A stretch of 64,000 nucleotides of DNA from Sporosarcina sp. (lineage in GTDB: Bacteria > Bacillota > Bacilli > Bacillales_A > Planococcaceae). The position numbers and the translations under genes are program-made. The notes under the pieces were generated by a model, which worked only from the letters and a program-made list of their open reading frames with translations, was not told where the DNA came from and made no database searches. This document shows, in pieces, positions 19,812 to 30,280 of the stretch (positions are counted from its first letter, which is position 1; each line of letters opens with the position of its first letter). The stretch is from NCBI GenBank assembly GCA_029263895.1, contig JARIDO010000035.1:186001-250000 (forward strand), written 5' to 3'.

Positions 19812-20441
19812 CAATTATGCTACCCCGAATGAAAAAAATATAAAACAGTCGTCATAACGATTCATATATTAGGATTACTTTTAAACGGTTATTAAATGAT
19901 TTTCCACTAGATGGATGGCCATTTTATTATTAAGCGCCTCTTTGTGTGCTATTTTGGCTTTATAAAGCGCTATGTGAATTGTTTTGAATACAATTTGACA
20001 TTTTCAGCGAGATTAGCAATATGATATTTGGATGATAAGGCCACTTTCTCTTTACTGAAGAGTTCACAGGAGCACGTCATTCGTGTCAAATAGCATAAGA
20101 AAAGATTGAACAAGATCTTTTCGAACTTTTTTAGCGTCCGCCAATAGCGTTCATCTAGAGTGAAGAAAAAAGGGATACGTAAAAATTGTATATAAAAACA
20201 GGACTACCACCCATACTCAGTTAAACTGAATCTGGAAGCAGTCCCGTAACAAAAGAAATAAATATAGATGATTAATAAACTTTGCCTAAGTTAATGACGA
20301 AAACCACTTTAAATGGTTATTTAAAGTGGTTTTCGCCAAGTACCTTAACATTCGTCCTTACTTTAGGCTTCAGACGCAATTCTAACTATGTTTAATTGCC
20401 TCAAGTGTAAAGTTAAGGATAACATAGTTTACTTACCTTTT
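19812..20441. other. Gene-poor region before rsmE
   Basis: No supported ORF. Contains an imperfect hairpin around 20201-20248 (GGACT and AGTCC ends) and the strong 16-bp hairpin at 20298-20335 listed separately. Several short reading frames interrupted by stops could be remnants of a gene but match nothing I know. Confidence 0.5.
20298..20335. terminator. Perfect 16-bp hairpin, probable terminator of the rsmE-prmA transcript
   Basis: CGAAAACCACTTTAAA and its exact complement flank the six-base loop TGGTTA. It lies about 105 bases after the rsmE stop. The 3' arm ends in TTTTCG on either strand, so it could stop transcription from both directions, but no long T run follows. Confidence 0.65.
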
Positions 20442-21182
20442 TCATTCGAACTCGTACGACATGACGGACAATAAATAAAGTGGCGCTGTCTCCGTCCGTA
20501 AAATACGTTTACCTAGAGCTGTAGAAAGAAATCCTGCTTCTAAAAGAACGGCAGCTTCTTTTCTTGAAAGACCACCTTCTGGTCCGAAAACAACTAAAAT
20601 GGATTGGTCAGGATGCACATTTTTTAATCGGTCTGCAATCCGATTTGGTTCTGCAGTCTTTGCATCTTCCTCATCTGCAAACAGAAGAACATCATAATCT
20701 TTTGAAGCATCTATTAACTGAGCAAAAGATACGGGATTATTCACTTGCGGGATAATCGTACGATGACATTGTTCAGCGGCCTCTTTCGCAATTTTACTAA
20801 GTCGCTCCACTTTTTTATCCACTTTTTTGATATCCCATTTAACAATTGAACGTTCAGCATCAAACGGAATCATTGCAACCATACCAAGCTCAGTCCCTTT
20901 TTGGACGATTAAATCAAGCTTATCCCCTTTGGGAAGGCCACATGCGATCGTCACATTAACAGGCATTTCATTCGAAGGTAATGGTTCATTCTGTTTTCTA
21001 ATATGGACACCAGTTTCAGTAATTGCTGTAATTGCAGCAATAAAGGCTTGACCTTTACTTACTGCAATCACTTGATCATTTTCTTTCATCCTCATTACTT
21101 TGGTGATATGTTTCTCATCGTCACCTGTGATGATTGCTTCTGCCTCTTCATTAAATGGCGTATCCAGAAAATACCGTTGCAA
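20442..21182 (-). CDS. rsmE: 16S rRNA (uracil-1498-N3)-methyltransferase RsmE
   Basis: Methylates U1498 of 16S rRNA in the 30S subunit. The 246-residue protein has an N-terminal PUA-like domain and a C-terminal SPOUT knot with LVVFGPEGGLSRKE near residue 197 and LGKRILRTETAPLY at the end. It starts at TTG 21182 with GAAGGGCGTG upstream inside the last codons of prmA, leaving only four bases between the genes. Translation coupling with prmA is likely. Confidence 0.95.
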   Translation of the reverse strand: MQRYFLDTPFNEEAEAIITGDDEKHITKVMRMKENDQVIAVSKGQAFIAAITAITETGVHIRKQNEPLPSNEMPVNVTIACGLPKGDKLDLIVQKGTELGMVAMIPFDAERSIVKWDIKKVDKKVERLSKIAKEAAEQCHRTIIPQVNNPVSFAQLIDASKDYDVLLFADEEDAKTAEPNRIADRLKNVHPDQSILVVFGPEGGLSRKEAAVLLEAGFLSTALGKRILRTETAPLYLLSVMSYEFE

Positions 21183-21186
21183 ATGA

Positions 21187-22131
21187 TTACACGCCCTTCT
21201 TCTTCGCTACAATGGCTACCCAGTCTTCCATTAGAACAGATTCAATAATCTCGAATCCTTTATCAATTAAATCATTTTTCACCAAATCACGTTTTTGACC
21301 AATAATACCAGAAACAATAAATAACCCATTAGAAGGTAAAATTGTATATGCGTCTTGAGAGAATGACATAATCACTTCAGCTAGAATATTTGCAACAATA
21401 ATATCTGCAGGCGCTTTAACAGAAGTTAGTAGATCTCCTTGTTTTACATCAACAATATCTTCAACTTTGTTAAGATTAACATTTTCTTTTGCAGCACGAA
21501 CAGCGACTTCATCCAGATCTAGGGCATGGACTTTATCCGCTCCTAAAAGCGCTGCACCAATAGCCAATACTCCTGAACCAGTTCCGACATCAACAATCTG
21601 ATCACCATGTTTGACATACTTTTCTAGCGCTTGTAGGCATAATACAGTAGTTGGATGTGTTCCTGTTCCAAATGCCATGCCGGGGTCAAGTTCGATAATA
21701 AGTTCGTCTGATTCAACACGTTTGTATTGTTCCCATGTAGGAACAATTGTAAAGCGTCCAGAAATTTTAACGGGGTGATAATATTTTTTCCATGCCGTTG
21801 CCCAATCTTCTTCGTCAATCTCATTTGAATGCACAGCATTACTACCTGCATCTAAACCAAACGAAGATAAACCTTCAATTGATAATTTAATTTCTTGCAC
21901 CGTTTCTATTAAAAAACTATTCACTGGTAAGTACGCCTTTACAATGACGCCTTCTGTAGGGAAATCATTTTTATCAAGTTCATAGATTTCCCCATATCGG
22001 TCTTCATGTATTCGATCAGGTTCTGTCGAATCTTCTATTACAACACCACTAGCCCCTGCTTCATGAAAGATATTCGCAATCGCTTCAGTTGCCTCATGCG
22101 TTGTATGAATTGAGATTTCGGACCACTTCAA
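21187..22131 (-). CDS. prmA: Ribosomal protein L11 methyltransferase PrmA
   Basis: SAM-dependent trimethylation of ribosomal protein L11. The 314-residue protein has an N-terminal substrate-binding domain and a class I methyltransferase fold with VDVGTGSGVLAIGA and the motif NILAEVI. It starts at TTG 22131, seven bases after AAAGGGATG. It follows dnaJ by 15 bases, the common dnaK-dnaJ-prmA-rsmE order, and so may receive heat-shock read-through. Confidence 0.95.
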   Translation of the reverse strand: MKWSEISIHTTHEATEAIANIFHEAGASGVVIEDSTEPDRIHEDRYGEIYELDKNDFPTEGVIVKAYLPVNSFLIETVQEIKLSIEGLSSFGLDAGSNAVHSNEIDEEDWATAWKKYYHPVKISGRFTIVPTWEQYKRVESDELIIELDPGMAFGTGTHPTTVLCLQALEKYVKHGDQIVDVGTGSGVLAIGAALLGADKVHALDLDEVAVRAAKENVNLNKVEDIVDVKQGDLLTSVKAPADIIVANILAEVIMSFSQDAYTILPSNGLFIVSGIIGQKRDLVKNDLIDKGFEIIESVLMEDWVAIVAKKKGV

Positions 22132-22146
22132 ATGAGTTCATCCCTT

Positions 22147-23268
22147 TCAGTCACCTTTTATAGATCGTTTAATTTTATCGAACAAGGAACTAGAGTATTC
22201 TTCAGGAGCATCACCGGCAATACCTGCAAACTCTCTCATCAATTCTTTTTGTTTTTCTGACATCTTTTTTGGTGTTGCAACTTTAACCACTACATGTTGA
22301 TCACCAATTCCACGGCCGTGGACATTTTTAATCCCTTTGCCTCTTAATCTAAATTTAGTACCCGTTTGTGTTCCAGCCGGAATTTTTAACTTTACATTTC
22401 CTTGAACAGTTGGTACTTCAATTTCATCACCTAGTGCAACCTGAGGGAACGATAAATTTAACTCCAAATATATATCATCATCTTGTCGAATAAATTTCTC
22501 ATGCGGTTTAACTCTGAATACAAGATATAAGTCACCTGCTGGACCACCATTGTGTCCTGCTTCACCTTGTCCTGATACACGAAGTTGTTGCCCGTCATCC
22601 ACACCTTCTGGAATCGTCACTTTGATTTTTTTGCGTTTCGTCACACGACCATCACCATGACATGTTGTACATTTTTCTGGTATGATTTTACCCGTTCCTT
22701 GGCAATGAGGGCAAGTTCGTCTGTTAACCATTTGACCAAGAGGTGTATTTTGAGTAACGCTTATTTGACCCGTTCCATCACAATGTGAACATGTTTTCGC
22801 AGAAGTACCTTTTTTGGCACCTGAACCATCACATGTTTCACATAGTTCCTCTTTAGGAACCTCAATCTCCGTTTCCTTACCAAAAACAGCTTCCATAAAG
22901 TCAATTGTCATCGAATATTGTAAGTCATCACCTTTTCGAGGTGCATTTGGATCTCTTCTACGACCTCCACCACCGCCAAAGAAAGAACTAAAGATGTCTT
23001 CAAATCCGAAGCCGTCACCACCACCGCCGAATCCTCCAAAACCTTGGTTTGGATTCGAATGTCCATATTGATCGTAGTTTGCCTTCTTATTGTCATCACT
23101 TAACACTTCAAACGCTTCTGTTACTTCTTTAAACTTTTCTTCAGCACCGGCTTCTTTATTCAAATCCGGATGAAACTTTTTTGATAGAGAACGATATGCC
23201 TTACGTATTTCTTCTTTTGTCGCTGACTTGGACACACCAAGTACATCATAATAATCTCTTTTACTCAT
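22147..23268 (-). CDS. dnaJ: Chaperone protein DnaJ
   Basis: Co-chaperone that delivers clients to DnaK and stimulates its ATPase. The 373-residue protein has the J domain with HPD (residues near 34-36), a Gly/Phe-rich linker (GFGGFGGGG), four CxxCxGxG zinc repeats between about residues 140 and 215, and a C-terminal substrate domain: a type I DnaJ. It lies 190 bases after dnaK, across a terminator-like hairpin. Confidence 0.98.
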   Translation of the reverse strand: MSKRDYYDVLGVSKSATKEEIRKAYRSLSKKFHPDLNKEAGAEEKFKEVTEAFEVLSDDNKKANYDQYGHSNPNQGFGGFGGGGDGFGFEDIFSSFFGGGGGRRRDPNAPRKGDDLQYSMTIDFMEAVFGKETEIEVPKEELCETCDGSGAKKGTSAKTCSHCDGTGQISVTQNTPLGQMVNRRTCPHCQGTGKIIPEKCTTCHGDGRVTKRKKIKVTIPEGVDDGQQLRVSGQGEAGHNGGPAGDLYLVFRVKPHEKFIRQDDDIYLELNLSFPQVALGDEIEVPTVQGNVKLKIPAGTQTGTKFRLRGKGIKNVHGRGIGDQHVVVKVATPKKMSEKQKELMREFAGIAGDAPEEYSSSLFDKIKRSIKGD

Positions 23269-23404
23269 TATTTCACTCTCCCGAAATGCATTTAGATGTT
23301 GTCTATTGTACCACGTGATTGAAAAAAGGTTCTATATAAGAAGCAAATTGTATCACTCATTTATTGATGTGAACTCTTTCATCAGCTTCATAAATTCTAT
23401 TATA

Positions 23405-23447
23405 AAGAAAAAGCCAAAGCCGGAATATCGGACTTTGACTTTTCCGT
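23405..23447 (-). terminator. Hairpin between dnaK and dnaJ
   Basis: AAAAGTCAAAGTCCG pairs with CGGCTTTGGCTTTT including G-U pairs, followed by TCTTTATA. It sits ten bases after the dnaK stop and probably gives partial termination, lowering dnaJ relative to dnaK. Confidence 0.7.
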
Positions 23448-23456
23448 CAACGTGCA

Positions 23457-25283
23457 TTATTTAGTATCTTTGTCATCTACTTCTTCAAAATCAGCGTCAA
23501 CTACGCCATCATCCGTAGCACCTTCTGTAGATTCAGCATTCTGTGCATCTGCTGCCGCTTGCTCATATAATTTCATTGAAAGTTGTTGAACGAGCTCTTC
23601 AAGTTTGTCTTTCTTCGTACGAATATCATCGTTATCACCAGCTTCTAGAGCTGTCTTCAACTCTTCTTTAGCTTCTTCAACACTCTTAACTTCTTCTTCA
23701 GTCACTTTACCTTCTAGATCTTTAACTGTCTTTTCAGCCATAAATACTAATTGGTCAGCTTCATTTTTCAATTCCGCTTCTTCTTTACGTTTTGTATCTT
23801 CATCAGCATTTGCTTCAGCATCTTTTACCATGCGTTCAATTTCATCATCACTTAAACCTGAACTAGATTGAATTGTAATGTTTTGTTCTTTTTGTGTACC
23901 AAGATCTTTCGCTTTAACTGTTACAATACCATTTTTATCAATATCAAATGTTACTTCAATTTGTGGAACACCGCGTGGTGCTGGTGGAATATCCGTTAGT
24001 TGGAAACGACCTAATGTTTTATTGTCAGCTGACATTGGACGTTCACCTTGTAATACATGGATGTCAACAGCTGGTTGGTTATCTGCTGCTGTTGAGAAAA
24101 CTTGTGATTTACTAGTCGGGATTGTTGTATTACGTTCAATTAATTTTGTAAATACATTTCCCATTGTTTCAATCCCTAGTGATAATGGCGTTACATCTAG
24201 TAATACTACATCTGTAACATCTCCGCTAAGAATAGAACCTTGAACAGCCGCACCCATTGCAACTACTTCATCCGGATTTACACCTTTGTATGGCTCTTTA
24301 CCAGTTTCTTTTTTAATAGCTTCTTGTACAGCAGGAATACGAGTAGAACCACCAACAAGAATGACGCGATCGATTTCTGATGCAGATAATCCAGCATCTT
24401 TAATCGCTTGACGTGTAGGAACCATTGAACGCTCTACTAGAGAAGCTGTTAACTCATCGAATTTCGCTCGAGTAAGTGTAACTTCTAAGTGAAGTGGACC
24501 AGCATCTCCAGCAGTGATGAACGGTAAAGAAACTTGTGATGATGTAACACCAGATAAGTCTTTTTTCGCTTTTTCAGCTGCATCTTTTAAACGCTGCATT
24601 GCCATTTTATCTTTAGAAAGGTCGATACCATTATCTTTCTTGAATTCTGCTACAAGATAGTCGATGATGATGTCATCAAAGTCATCTCCACCTAATTTGT
24701 TATCACCTGCAGTAGAACGTACTTGGAATACGCCGTCTCCAAGTTCAAGGATAGAAACGTCGAATGTACCGCCACCAAGGTCATATACAAGAATTGTTTC
24801 ATCTTCATCTGTCTTATCCAAACCATAAGCAAGTGCTGCAGCTGTTGGTTCATTAATAATTCTTTCCACTTCTAATCCTGCAATCGTACCAGCATCTTTT
24901 GTCGCTTGACGTTGTGCATCATTAAAGTAAGCAGGTACCGTAATAACAGCTTTCGTTACTTTTTCTCCTAAATACTCTTCTGCGTAGCCTTTCATATACT
25001 GAAGAATCATTGCAGATACTTCTTGTGGTGTGTATTCTTTGTCTTCTGCTGATACTTTGAAATCAGTACCCATATGACGTTTAACTGACATGATTGTATG
25101 TGGGTTTGTAATTGACTGACGTTTCGCTACTTCACCAACTTGACGTTCACCATTTTTAAATGCGACAACTGATGGTGTTGTTCGGTTACCTTCTGGGTTT
25201 GGAATTACTTTCGCTTCTCCACCCTCGTATACTGCTACTACAGAGTTTGTTGTACCTAAGTCAATACCAATAATTTTGCTCAT
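23457..25283 (-). CDS. dnaK: Chaperone protein DnaK (Hsp70)
   Basis: ATP-driven Hsp70 chaperone. The 608-residue protein shows [10 protein letters not shown] at the N-terminus, the adenosine and phosphate motifs [12 protein letters not shown] and [10 protein letters not shown], the interdomain linker [13 protein letters not shown] and an acidic EEVDDKDTK tail. As usual in Gram-positives it lacks the extra nucleotide-domain insert of E. coli DnaK. Third gene of hrcA-grpE-dnaK-dnaJ under CIRCE/HrcA control. Confidence 0.98.
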   Translation of the reverse strand: MSKIIGIDLGTTNSVVAVYEGGEAKVIPNPEGNRTTPSVVAFKNGERQVGEVAKRQSITNPHTIMSVKRHMGTDFKVSAEDKEYTPQEVSAMILQYMKGYAEEYLGEKVTKAVITVPAYFNDAQRQATKDAGTIAGLEVERIINEPTAAALAYGLDKTDEDETILVYDLGGGTFDVSILELGDGVFQVRSTAGDNKLGGDDFDDIIIDYLVAEFKKDNGIDLSKDKMAMQRLKDAAEKAKKDLSGVTSSQVSLPFITAGDAGPLHLEVTLTRAKFDELTASLVERSMVPTRQAIKDAGLSASEIDRVILVGGSTRIPAVQEAIKKETGKEPYKGVNPDEVVAMGAAVQGSILSGDVTDVVLLDVTPLSLGIETMGNVFTKLIERNTTIPTSKSQVFSTAADNQPAVDIHVLQGERPMSADNKTLGRFQLTDIPPAPRGVPQIEVTFDIDKNGIVTVKAKDLGTQKEQNITIQSSSGLSDDEIERMVKDAEANADEDTKRKEEAELKNEADQLVFMAEKTVKDLEGKVTEEEVKSVEEAKEELKTALEAGDNDDIRTKKDKLEELVQQLSMKLYEQAAADAQNAESTEGATDDGVVDADFEEVDDKDTK

Positions 25284-25327
25284 TTTAGAATTCCTCCTAG
25301 AAATAATAGTTAATTTACTTTAGTTTT

Positions 25328-25930
25328 TTATTCGTTAACTTTGACCATGGATGGTCTAAGAACACGATCTTTTAACATGTACCCTTTTTGCATATCCTCA
25401 AGCACTACTCCAGAAGCTTGCTCTTCATCGTTACCGGTCATAATTGCTTGATGAAAGTTCGGGTCGAAATCTTTACCAATTGCTTCAATTGCTACTAAAC
25501 CTTCTGATTCAAGTGCTTCCAATAGTGAACGATATACCATTTCGATACCAGTCATCATTGATTTAGCTTCTTCTGTCGTCGCCTCTAAACTTAGCGCTCG
25601 AGAAAAGTTGTCCAATACAGGAATCAAATTAGTTAAAACGTTTTGCGCTCGATATTTTTGTTGCGATTCTTTATCAAGCGTCGTTCTTCTTTTAAAGTTT
25701 TCATAATCAGCAAGTAGACGTAAACGTTTGTTTTCTTCTTCACGTAATTCTGATTGTAAACTTTCAATTAATTTTTGTTGTTTTTGCTCTGTCGTTTCTT
25801 CCTCACCAGTTGATGAAGTATCAGTTGACGTTTCAACTTCTGACTCTTGACTTTGCAATTGCTCTACAGTCATTTCTTCGTTGTCTTTTTCTAGTTGTTC
25901 TACATCTTTCGCATTCATTTCATCAGTCAC
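25328..25930 (-). CDS. grpE: Nucleotide exchange factor GrpE
   Basis: Releases ADP from DnaK. The 200-residue protein has an acidic, Ser/Thr/Glu-rich N-terminal region, a long coiled coil (about residues 45-95, ending in YENFKRRT) and the C-terminal beta domain with GKDFDPNFHQAIM and GYMLKDRVLRPSMVKV. Its start overlaps the hrcA stop by eight bases. Confidence 0.97.
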   Translation of the reverse strand: MTDEMNAKDVEQLEKDNEEMTVEQLQSQESEVETSTDTSSTGEEETTEQKQQKLIESLQSELREEENKRLRLLADYENFKRRTTLDKESQQKYRAQNVLTNLIPVLDNFSRALSLEATTEEAKSMMTGIEMVYRSLLEALESEGLVAIEAIGKDFDPNFHQAIMTGNDEEQASGVVLEDMQKGYMLKDRVLRPSMVKVNE

Positions 25931-26981
25931 TATTCTTTCCTCCTAGCTGACCATCAACAAACGTTAACCTGGCCAGTTCTCTAGATAAATCCGCGCTTAG
26001 CACATCGAGCATCGTTATAATCCTTCCATAGTCCATGCGCTTAGGTCCAACAATCGCTATCGAGCCAGTCATATTATTTCCAGCCTCATATGTAGCTGTA
26101 ATAACACTAAAACTATCCATAGCGTCATGTCTATTCTCCGAACCAATACGAACGCGTATCCCAACATTCTCATCTTGAAAAAAGGTTGTAGCAGGTGATC
26201 CTTTCTCCATGAGTTCAAAAAAATCTTTCATTTTTTGAATGTCACTGAATTCGGGTTGTTTCATCATGTTCATTTTGCCGCCAAAAAACAAACGGTCTTC
26301 GGGTTCAATTGACATCGCCTTTTGAAAGGACGAATACAGTTCGCCTGAATGGTAAACATGCTGTTTTAACACCATTTCAGCTTCCGATACTAACGTCTTT
26401 TGTAAATCGTTCAATGGTGTACCGACAAGTCGCTCATTTAAGATATTGACCATTTTCTCAATATCCGAAGGTGTAAAACCTTCTGGAACTGTGAATAATC
26501 GATTTTCAACCCGGCCGTTATCGGTCACGATAATCGCAACAGCTTTTCGTTGATCCAGAGGAACAATTGAAAACTTTTTCACTGCATGAGACGAAGTATC
26601 TGGCCCTAAAAGAACAGAAGTATAATTTGTTAAATCTGAAAGGATTGTTGCAGACTTTCTGATTAACTCCTCTGTTTCAACCATTTTCCCACGAAATACT
26701 GAGCGTAGTTGCATACTATCTTGCGTATTCAGTTTTACAGGTGTTAATAAATGATCAACATAAAACCTATACCCTTTTTCAGATGGTATTCTACCAGACG
26801 AAGTATGCGTCTTTTCTAAGTAACCCATTTCTTCAAGGTCAGCCATTTCATTCCGAATTGTCGCCGAACTAAAAGGCGCTTCCGGTTTTTTGGATAGCTG
26901 CCTCGATCCCACAGGTTGGGCGGACTCGATGAAATCGTTAACCGTCAGTTGCAATATAAGTAATTGCCTGCTTGTCAACAT
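25923..26981 (-). CDS. hrcA: Heat-inducible transcription repressor HrcA
   Basis: Binds CIRCE and represses the dnaK and groE operons; GroEL keeps it active. The 352-residue protein has an N-terminal winged helix (SSATIRNEMADLEEMGYL) and a central GAF-like domain. The ORF track starts at 27002; the SD AGGAG is eight bases before ATG 26981, giving MLTSRQLLIL, while the earlier in-frame starts lie on or before the SD. First gene of its operon, directly downstream of its own operator. Confidence 0.96.
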   Translation of the reverse strand: MLTSRQLLILQLTVNDFIESAQPVGSRQLSKKPEAPFSSATIRNEMADLEEMGYLEKTHTSSGRIPSEKGYRFYVDHLLTPVKLNTQDSMQLRSVFRGKMVETEELIRKSATILSDLTNYTSVLLGPDTSSHAVKKFSIVPLDQRKAVAIIVTDNGRVENRLFTVPEGFTPSDIEKMVNILNERLVGTPLNDLQKTLVSEAEMVLKQHVYHSGELYSSFQKAMSIEPEDRLFFGGKMNMMKQPEFSDIQKMKDFFELMEKGSPATTFFQDENVGIRVRIGSENRHDAMDSFSVITATYEAGNNMTGSIAIVGPKRMDYGRIITMLDVLSADLSRELARLTFVDGQLGGKNSD

Positions 26982-26995
26982 CGTCATCACTCCTG

Positions 26996-27022
26996 TTAGC
27001 ACTCTGAATGAGTGAGTGCTAA
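26996..27022 (-). promoter_or_regulatory. CIRCE operator of the hrcA-grpE-dnaK-dnaJ operon
   Basis: Perfect TTAGCACTC, nine bases, GAGTGCTAA. It lies between the -10 element and the hrcA SD, so it overlaps the start of the mRNA, where HrcA blocks transcription. Confidence 0.98.
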
Positions 27023-27032
27023 TACTACTGAT

Positions 27033-27061
27033 AATTTATCAAATTCAATTCTACATGTCAA
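27033..27061 (-). promoter_or_regulatory. Sigma-A promoter of hrcA
   Basis: TTGACA and TAAATT on the minus strand are separated by 17 bases and end 10 bases before CIRCE. Confidence 0.8.
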
Positions 27062-27076
27062 CGAATTAACTTCGTT

Positions 27077-28210
27077 TTATTTAAGAAATTCTTGAAACAC
27101 ATCATTTCCTCTAAACACACCTGCTTTTGTCAACTTAAAATGTTCATTAAAAAGTTCTACTAAATCCCTATCTATTAACGTCTTTAGTGTTTCTCCATAT
27201 ATATCAGCAAGCTTTCGATCAAATTTCTTTTCAAAAGTTTTAATAGAAACACCATCCGCTTTACGTAAACCTAAAAACATTTCCTCTTCCATCGATTCAA
27301 TATTCGTTACTGTATTCGTTTGGAAAACAGGTCGTTTAAACTGATTTACTTGCTCCATATATTTACCAATCGGACCGATATTTGAGTATCTTTGTCCGTT
27401 TAGATAGCCATGGGCTCCTGCACCAACCCCTGCGTACATATCGTTCTCCCAATAAATTAAATTATGTATGGATTCAAAACCTGGTTGTGCAAAGTTACTG
27501 ATTTCATAACGCTTTTTCCCGAATTTCTCCATGTGATCCATCAGCATAGAGAACATTTCAGTTTCAACGTCTTCACCAGGCAAAGGGAGTTTTCCTCTAT
27601 TCATGAGATTATAAAAAACCGTTTTCGGTTCTACGATTAAAGAATAGCCTGAGTAATGCGGCAGATCTAATGCAGTTGCTTTAATGAGCGTATCCTGCCA
27701 TTGTTGAATCGTTTGGCCAGGCAAACCATAAATTAAATCAATGCTCATATTTTCAAAACCAACTTTACGTGCATCTTCAATTACTCTTATCGCATCATTC
27801 GCTCCGTGGGTTCTACCTATCTTTGTTAGTAAATCGTTATCAAAGGATTGGACACCGATACTTAACCGTTTTACTCCACCCTTTTTAAGTACGACTAACT
27901 TTTCATATGTTAACTCGTCAGGATTTGCTTCAGTAGAAAATTCTCTAAGTGCTTGCACATTTACATAGCTATGGACTATTTCAAGAAGTCTATCCAATTG
28001 TTGTGCAGATAAGGAAGTAGGTGTTCCCCCACCAAGAAAAACGGTTTCAACTTCATGAAAGGAAATTCCTTGTTGTTTCATAATTTCGAGTTCCATACCA
28101 ATGGCCTCGATATATTCGTCAACCGGTTGGTTTTTAAAAAACACCTTATTAAAGTCACAGTAGTGACAGATTTGATGGCAAAATGGGATATGTATGTAAA
28201 TACCTCGCAC
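27077..28210 (-). CDS. hemW: Radical SAM heme chaperone HemW
   Basis: HemN-like protein that binds and transfers heme rather than oxidising coproporphyrinogen. The 377-residue protein has the radical SAM motif CHQICHYCDF (cluster CX3CX2C) near residue 10 and the downstream GGGTPTSL and ETEMF stretches. It starts at GTG 28210 with AGGAAGGAG eight bases upstream. It lies between lepA and hrcA as in B. subtilis, with a terminator on its upstream side. Confidence 0.93.
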   Translation of the reverse strand: MRGIYIHIPFCHQICHYCDFNKVFFKNQPVDEYIEAIGMELEIMKQQGISFHEVETVFLGGGTPTSLSAQQLDRLLEIVHSYVNVQALREFSTEANPDELTYEKLVVLKKGGVKRLSIGVQSFDNDLLTKIGRTHGANDAIRVIEDARKVGFENMSIDLIYGLPGQTIQQWQDTLIKATALDLPHYSGYSLIVEPKTVFYNLMNRGKLPLPGEDVETEMFSMLMDHMEKFGKKRYEISNFAQPGFESIHNLIYWENDMYAGVGAGAHGYLNGQRYSNIGPIGKYMEQVNQFKRPVFQTNTVTNIESMEEEMFLGLRKADGVSIKTFEKKFDRKLADIYGETLKTLIDRDLVELFNEHFKLTKAGVFRGNDVFQEFLK

Positions 28211-28234
28211 AATTATTACTCCTTCCTAAATGGG

Positions 28235-28261
28235 AAAAAGAGGGCTGTAATGCCCTCTTTT
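28235..28261 (-). terminator. Terminator between lepA and hemW
   Basis: AAAAGAGGGC pairs with GCCCTCTTTTT around a short loop on the minus strand. It lies about 140 bases after the lepA stop and 25 before the hemW start. A second, weaker hairpin (AACCATCATCCA with TGGATGAGGTT) is at 28330-28366. Confidence 0.85.
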
Positions 28262-28400
28262 CATAGTTTGCGTTAAAAATTCTTAAATCTAATAATCGTA
28301 AATCTGATTATCGATTGTTTACAACTTATAACCTCATCCAAGCTATTTTTAAAGAATGGATGATGGTTTTATTAAATAACGAACAGCGTTCAAATTTCTG

Positions 28401-30224
28401 TTAATCTTCGTCCATTTTCAGTACTGCCATAAATGCTTCTTGAGGAACTTCAACAGAACCCACTTGTTTCATTTTTTTCTTACCTTCTTTTTGTTTCTCT
28501 AACAGCTTACGTTTACGGGATATATCTCCCCCATAACATTTAGCTAAAACATTTTTACCCATCGATTTGATTGTTGAACGAGCAACAATCTTTTGACCGA
28601 TAGCAGCTTGCACAGGTACTTCGAATTGTTGTCGAGGAATTAGTTTTCTTAACTTTTCAACGATTGCTTTTCCACGATCATAAGAAAAGTCACGATGCAC
28701 GATGAAGCTTAACGCATCAACTTGTTCGCCATTTAACAAAATATCCATTTTCACTAATTTGGATTCTTTATAACCAATCAATTCATAATCAAGTGAAGCA
28801 TAACCTTTTGTACTGGACTTTAATTGGTCAAAGAAGTCATAGACAATTTCCGCTAGTGGCAATTCGTAAATAATATTCACGCGTGATGAATCCATATAAT
28901 CCATTGTGACAAAGTTACCACGCTTATGCTGACATAATTCCATAACGGAACCGACGTAATCATTCGGAACCATAATGGATGCTTTTACATAAGGTTCTTC
29001 TACATGATCCACTTTTTGTGAATCTGGCATCATTGCAGGATTGTCCACCTTCAGCTCCGTACCATCGGTTAAGATGACGTTATAGATAACACTAGGTGCT
29101 GTAGTGATAAGGTCTATATTGAATTCACGTTCAATACGTTCTTGGATAATTTCCATGTGCAATAAACCTAAAAACCCACAGCGGTATCCAAATCCTAATG
29201 CTTGAGAAGTTTCAGCTTCATATTGCAAGGCAGCATCATTTAGTTCTAATTTTTCAAGCGCTTCTCGTAAATCGTTATACTTTGAAGTATCAATTGGATA
29301 TAGCCCACAATAGACCATCGGGTTCATTCGACGGTACCCTGGTAATGGCTCTAACGCTCCATTTACTGCATTTGTAATCGTATCACCGACTTGTGTATCA
29401 CCAACATTTTTTATAGCAGCTGATAAGTAGCCCACGTCTCCTACAGTAAGTTCTTCCCTCGGTGATATATGAGGTGTAAATACACCAACATCAAGTACTT
29501 CAAACTTTTTACCCGTTGCCATCATCAAGATTTTATCTCCCGGCTTAACGGTACCTTGCATTACCCGGATGTTTACAATTACACCTTTATAAGGGTCGTA
29601 ATGCGAGTCGAAAATGAGTGCTTCTAATGGAGCTTCTGGATCACCTTGAGGAGCTGGAACTTTCTCAACAATCTGTTCCAAAATTTCTTCAATACCGATA
29701 CCTGCTTTTGCAGATGCATGCACAGCTTCGGATGCGTCTAAGCCGATAACATCTTCAATTTCCTTTTTTACTTTTTCAGGATCAGCTGCCGGCAAATCGA
29801 TTTTATTCACTACGGGTAGAATTTCTAGGTTATTATCGAGTGCTAAATAAACATTCGCTAATGTTTGCGCTTCTATTCCTTGAGCCGCATCTACGACAAG
29901 AATAGCTCCCTCACAAGCCGCTAGACTTCGAGAAACTTCGTATGTAAAGTCGACGTGCCCTGGCGTGTCGATGAGATGGAATGTATATTCCTCCCCATCT
30001 TTCGCATTGTACGTCAACTGCACAGCATTTAATTTAATTGTTATTCCACGTTCGCGCTCTAAATCCATTGAATCTAGTGTTTGTGATTTCATTTCACGCG
30101 AAGTTAACGTTTGAGTTTGTTCAAGTATCCGATCAGCCAACGTCGATTTACCGTGATCGATATGCGCAATGATAGAAAAGTTCCTTATATTTTTCTGACG
30201 AGCCAATCTCTGTTCTATATTCAT
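28401..30224 (-). CDS. lepA: Elongation factor 4 (LepA)
   Basis: Ribosome-binding translational GTPase, proposed to back-translocate or aid 30S assembly. The 607-residue protein has G1 [25 protein letters not shown] and NKIDLP, and the LepA-specific C-terminal domain. The ORF track starts 20 codons earlier; AGGAGTGA seven bases before ATG 30224 gives [10 protein letters not shown]. It follows spoIIP; the yqxA gene found there in B. subtilis is absent. Confidence 0.97.
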   Translation of the reverse strand: MNIEQRLARQKNIRNFSIIAHIDHGKSTLADRILEQTQTLTSREMKSQTLDSMDLERERGITIKLNAVQLTYNAKDGEEYTFHLIDTPGHVDFTYEVSRSLAACEGAILVVDAAQGIEAQTLANVYLALDNNLEILPVVNKIDLPAADPEKVKKEIEDVIGLDASEAVHASAKAGIGIEEILEQIVEKVPAPQGDPEAPLEALIFDSHYDPYKGVIVNIRVMQGTVKPGDKILMMATGKKFEVLDVGVFTPHISPREELTVGDVGYLSAAIKNVGDTQVGDTITNAVNGALEPLPGYRRMNPMVYCGLYPIDTSKYNDLREALEKLELNDAALQYEAETSQALGFGYRCGFLGLLHMEIIQERIEREFNIDLITTAPSVIYNVILTDGTELKVDNPAMMPDSQKVDHVEEPYVKASIMVPNDYVGSVMELCQHKRGNFVTMDYMDSSRVNIIYELPLAEIVYDFFDQLKSSTKGYASLDYELIGYKESKLVKMDILLNGEQVDALSFIVHRDFSYDRGKAIVEKLRKLIPRQQFEVPVQAAIGQKIVARSTIKSMGKNVLAKCYGGDISRKRKLLEKQKEGKKKMKQVGSVEVPQEAFMAVLKMDED

Positions 30225-30280
30225 CGTAAGTTCACTCCTATTTAAGCTATGTTGAATTATAGCAGTGAACTGCCAAGACT

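Noticed and set aside
19020-20250. Similar GCAGTC-containing pieces near 19030 and 20240, considered as ends of a mobile element
   Set aside because: Similarity is limited to a few bases, no inverted terminal repeats or target duplications were found.
23269-23456. A separate CIRCE or promoter before dnaJ
   Set aside because: No TTAGCACTC repeat is present there; only the dnaK hairpin is seen.
23605-24243. Plus-strand ORFs of 88 and 121 codons opposite dnaK
   Set aside because: Long antisense frames are common opposite dnaK because of codon bias; no SD or known family.
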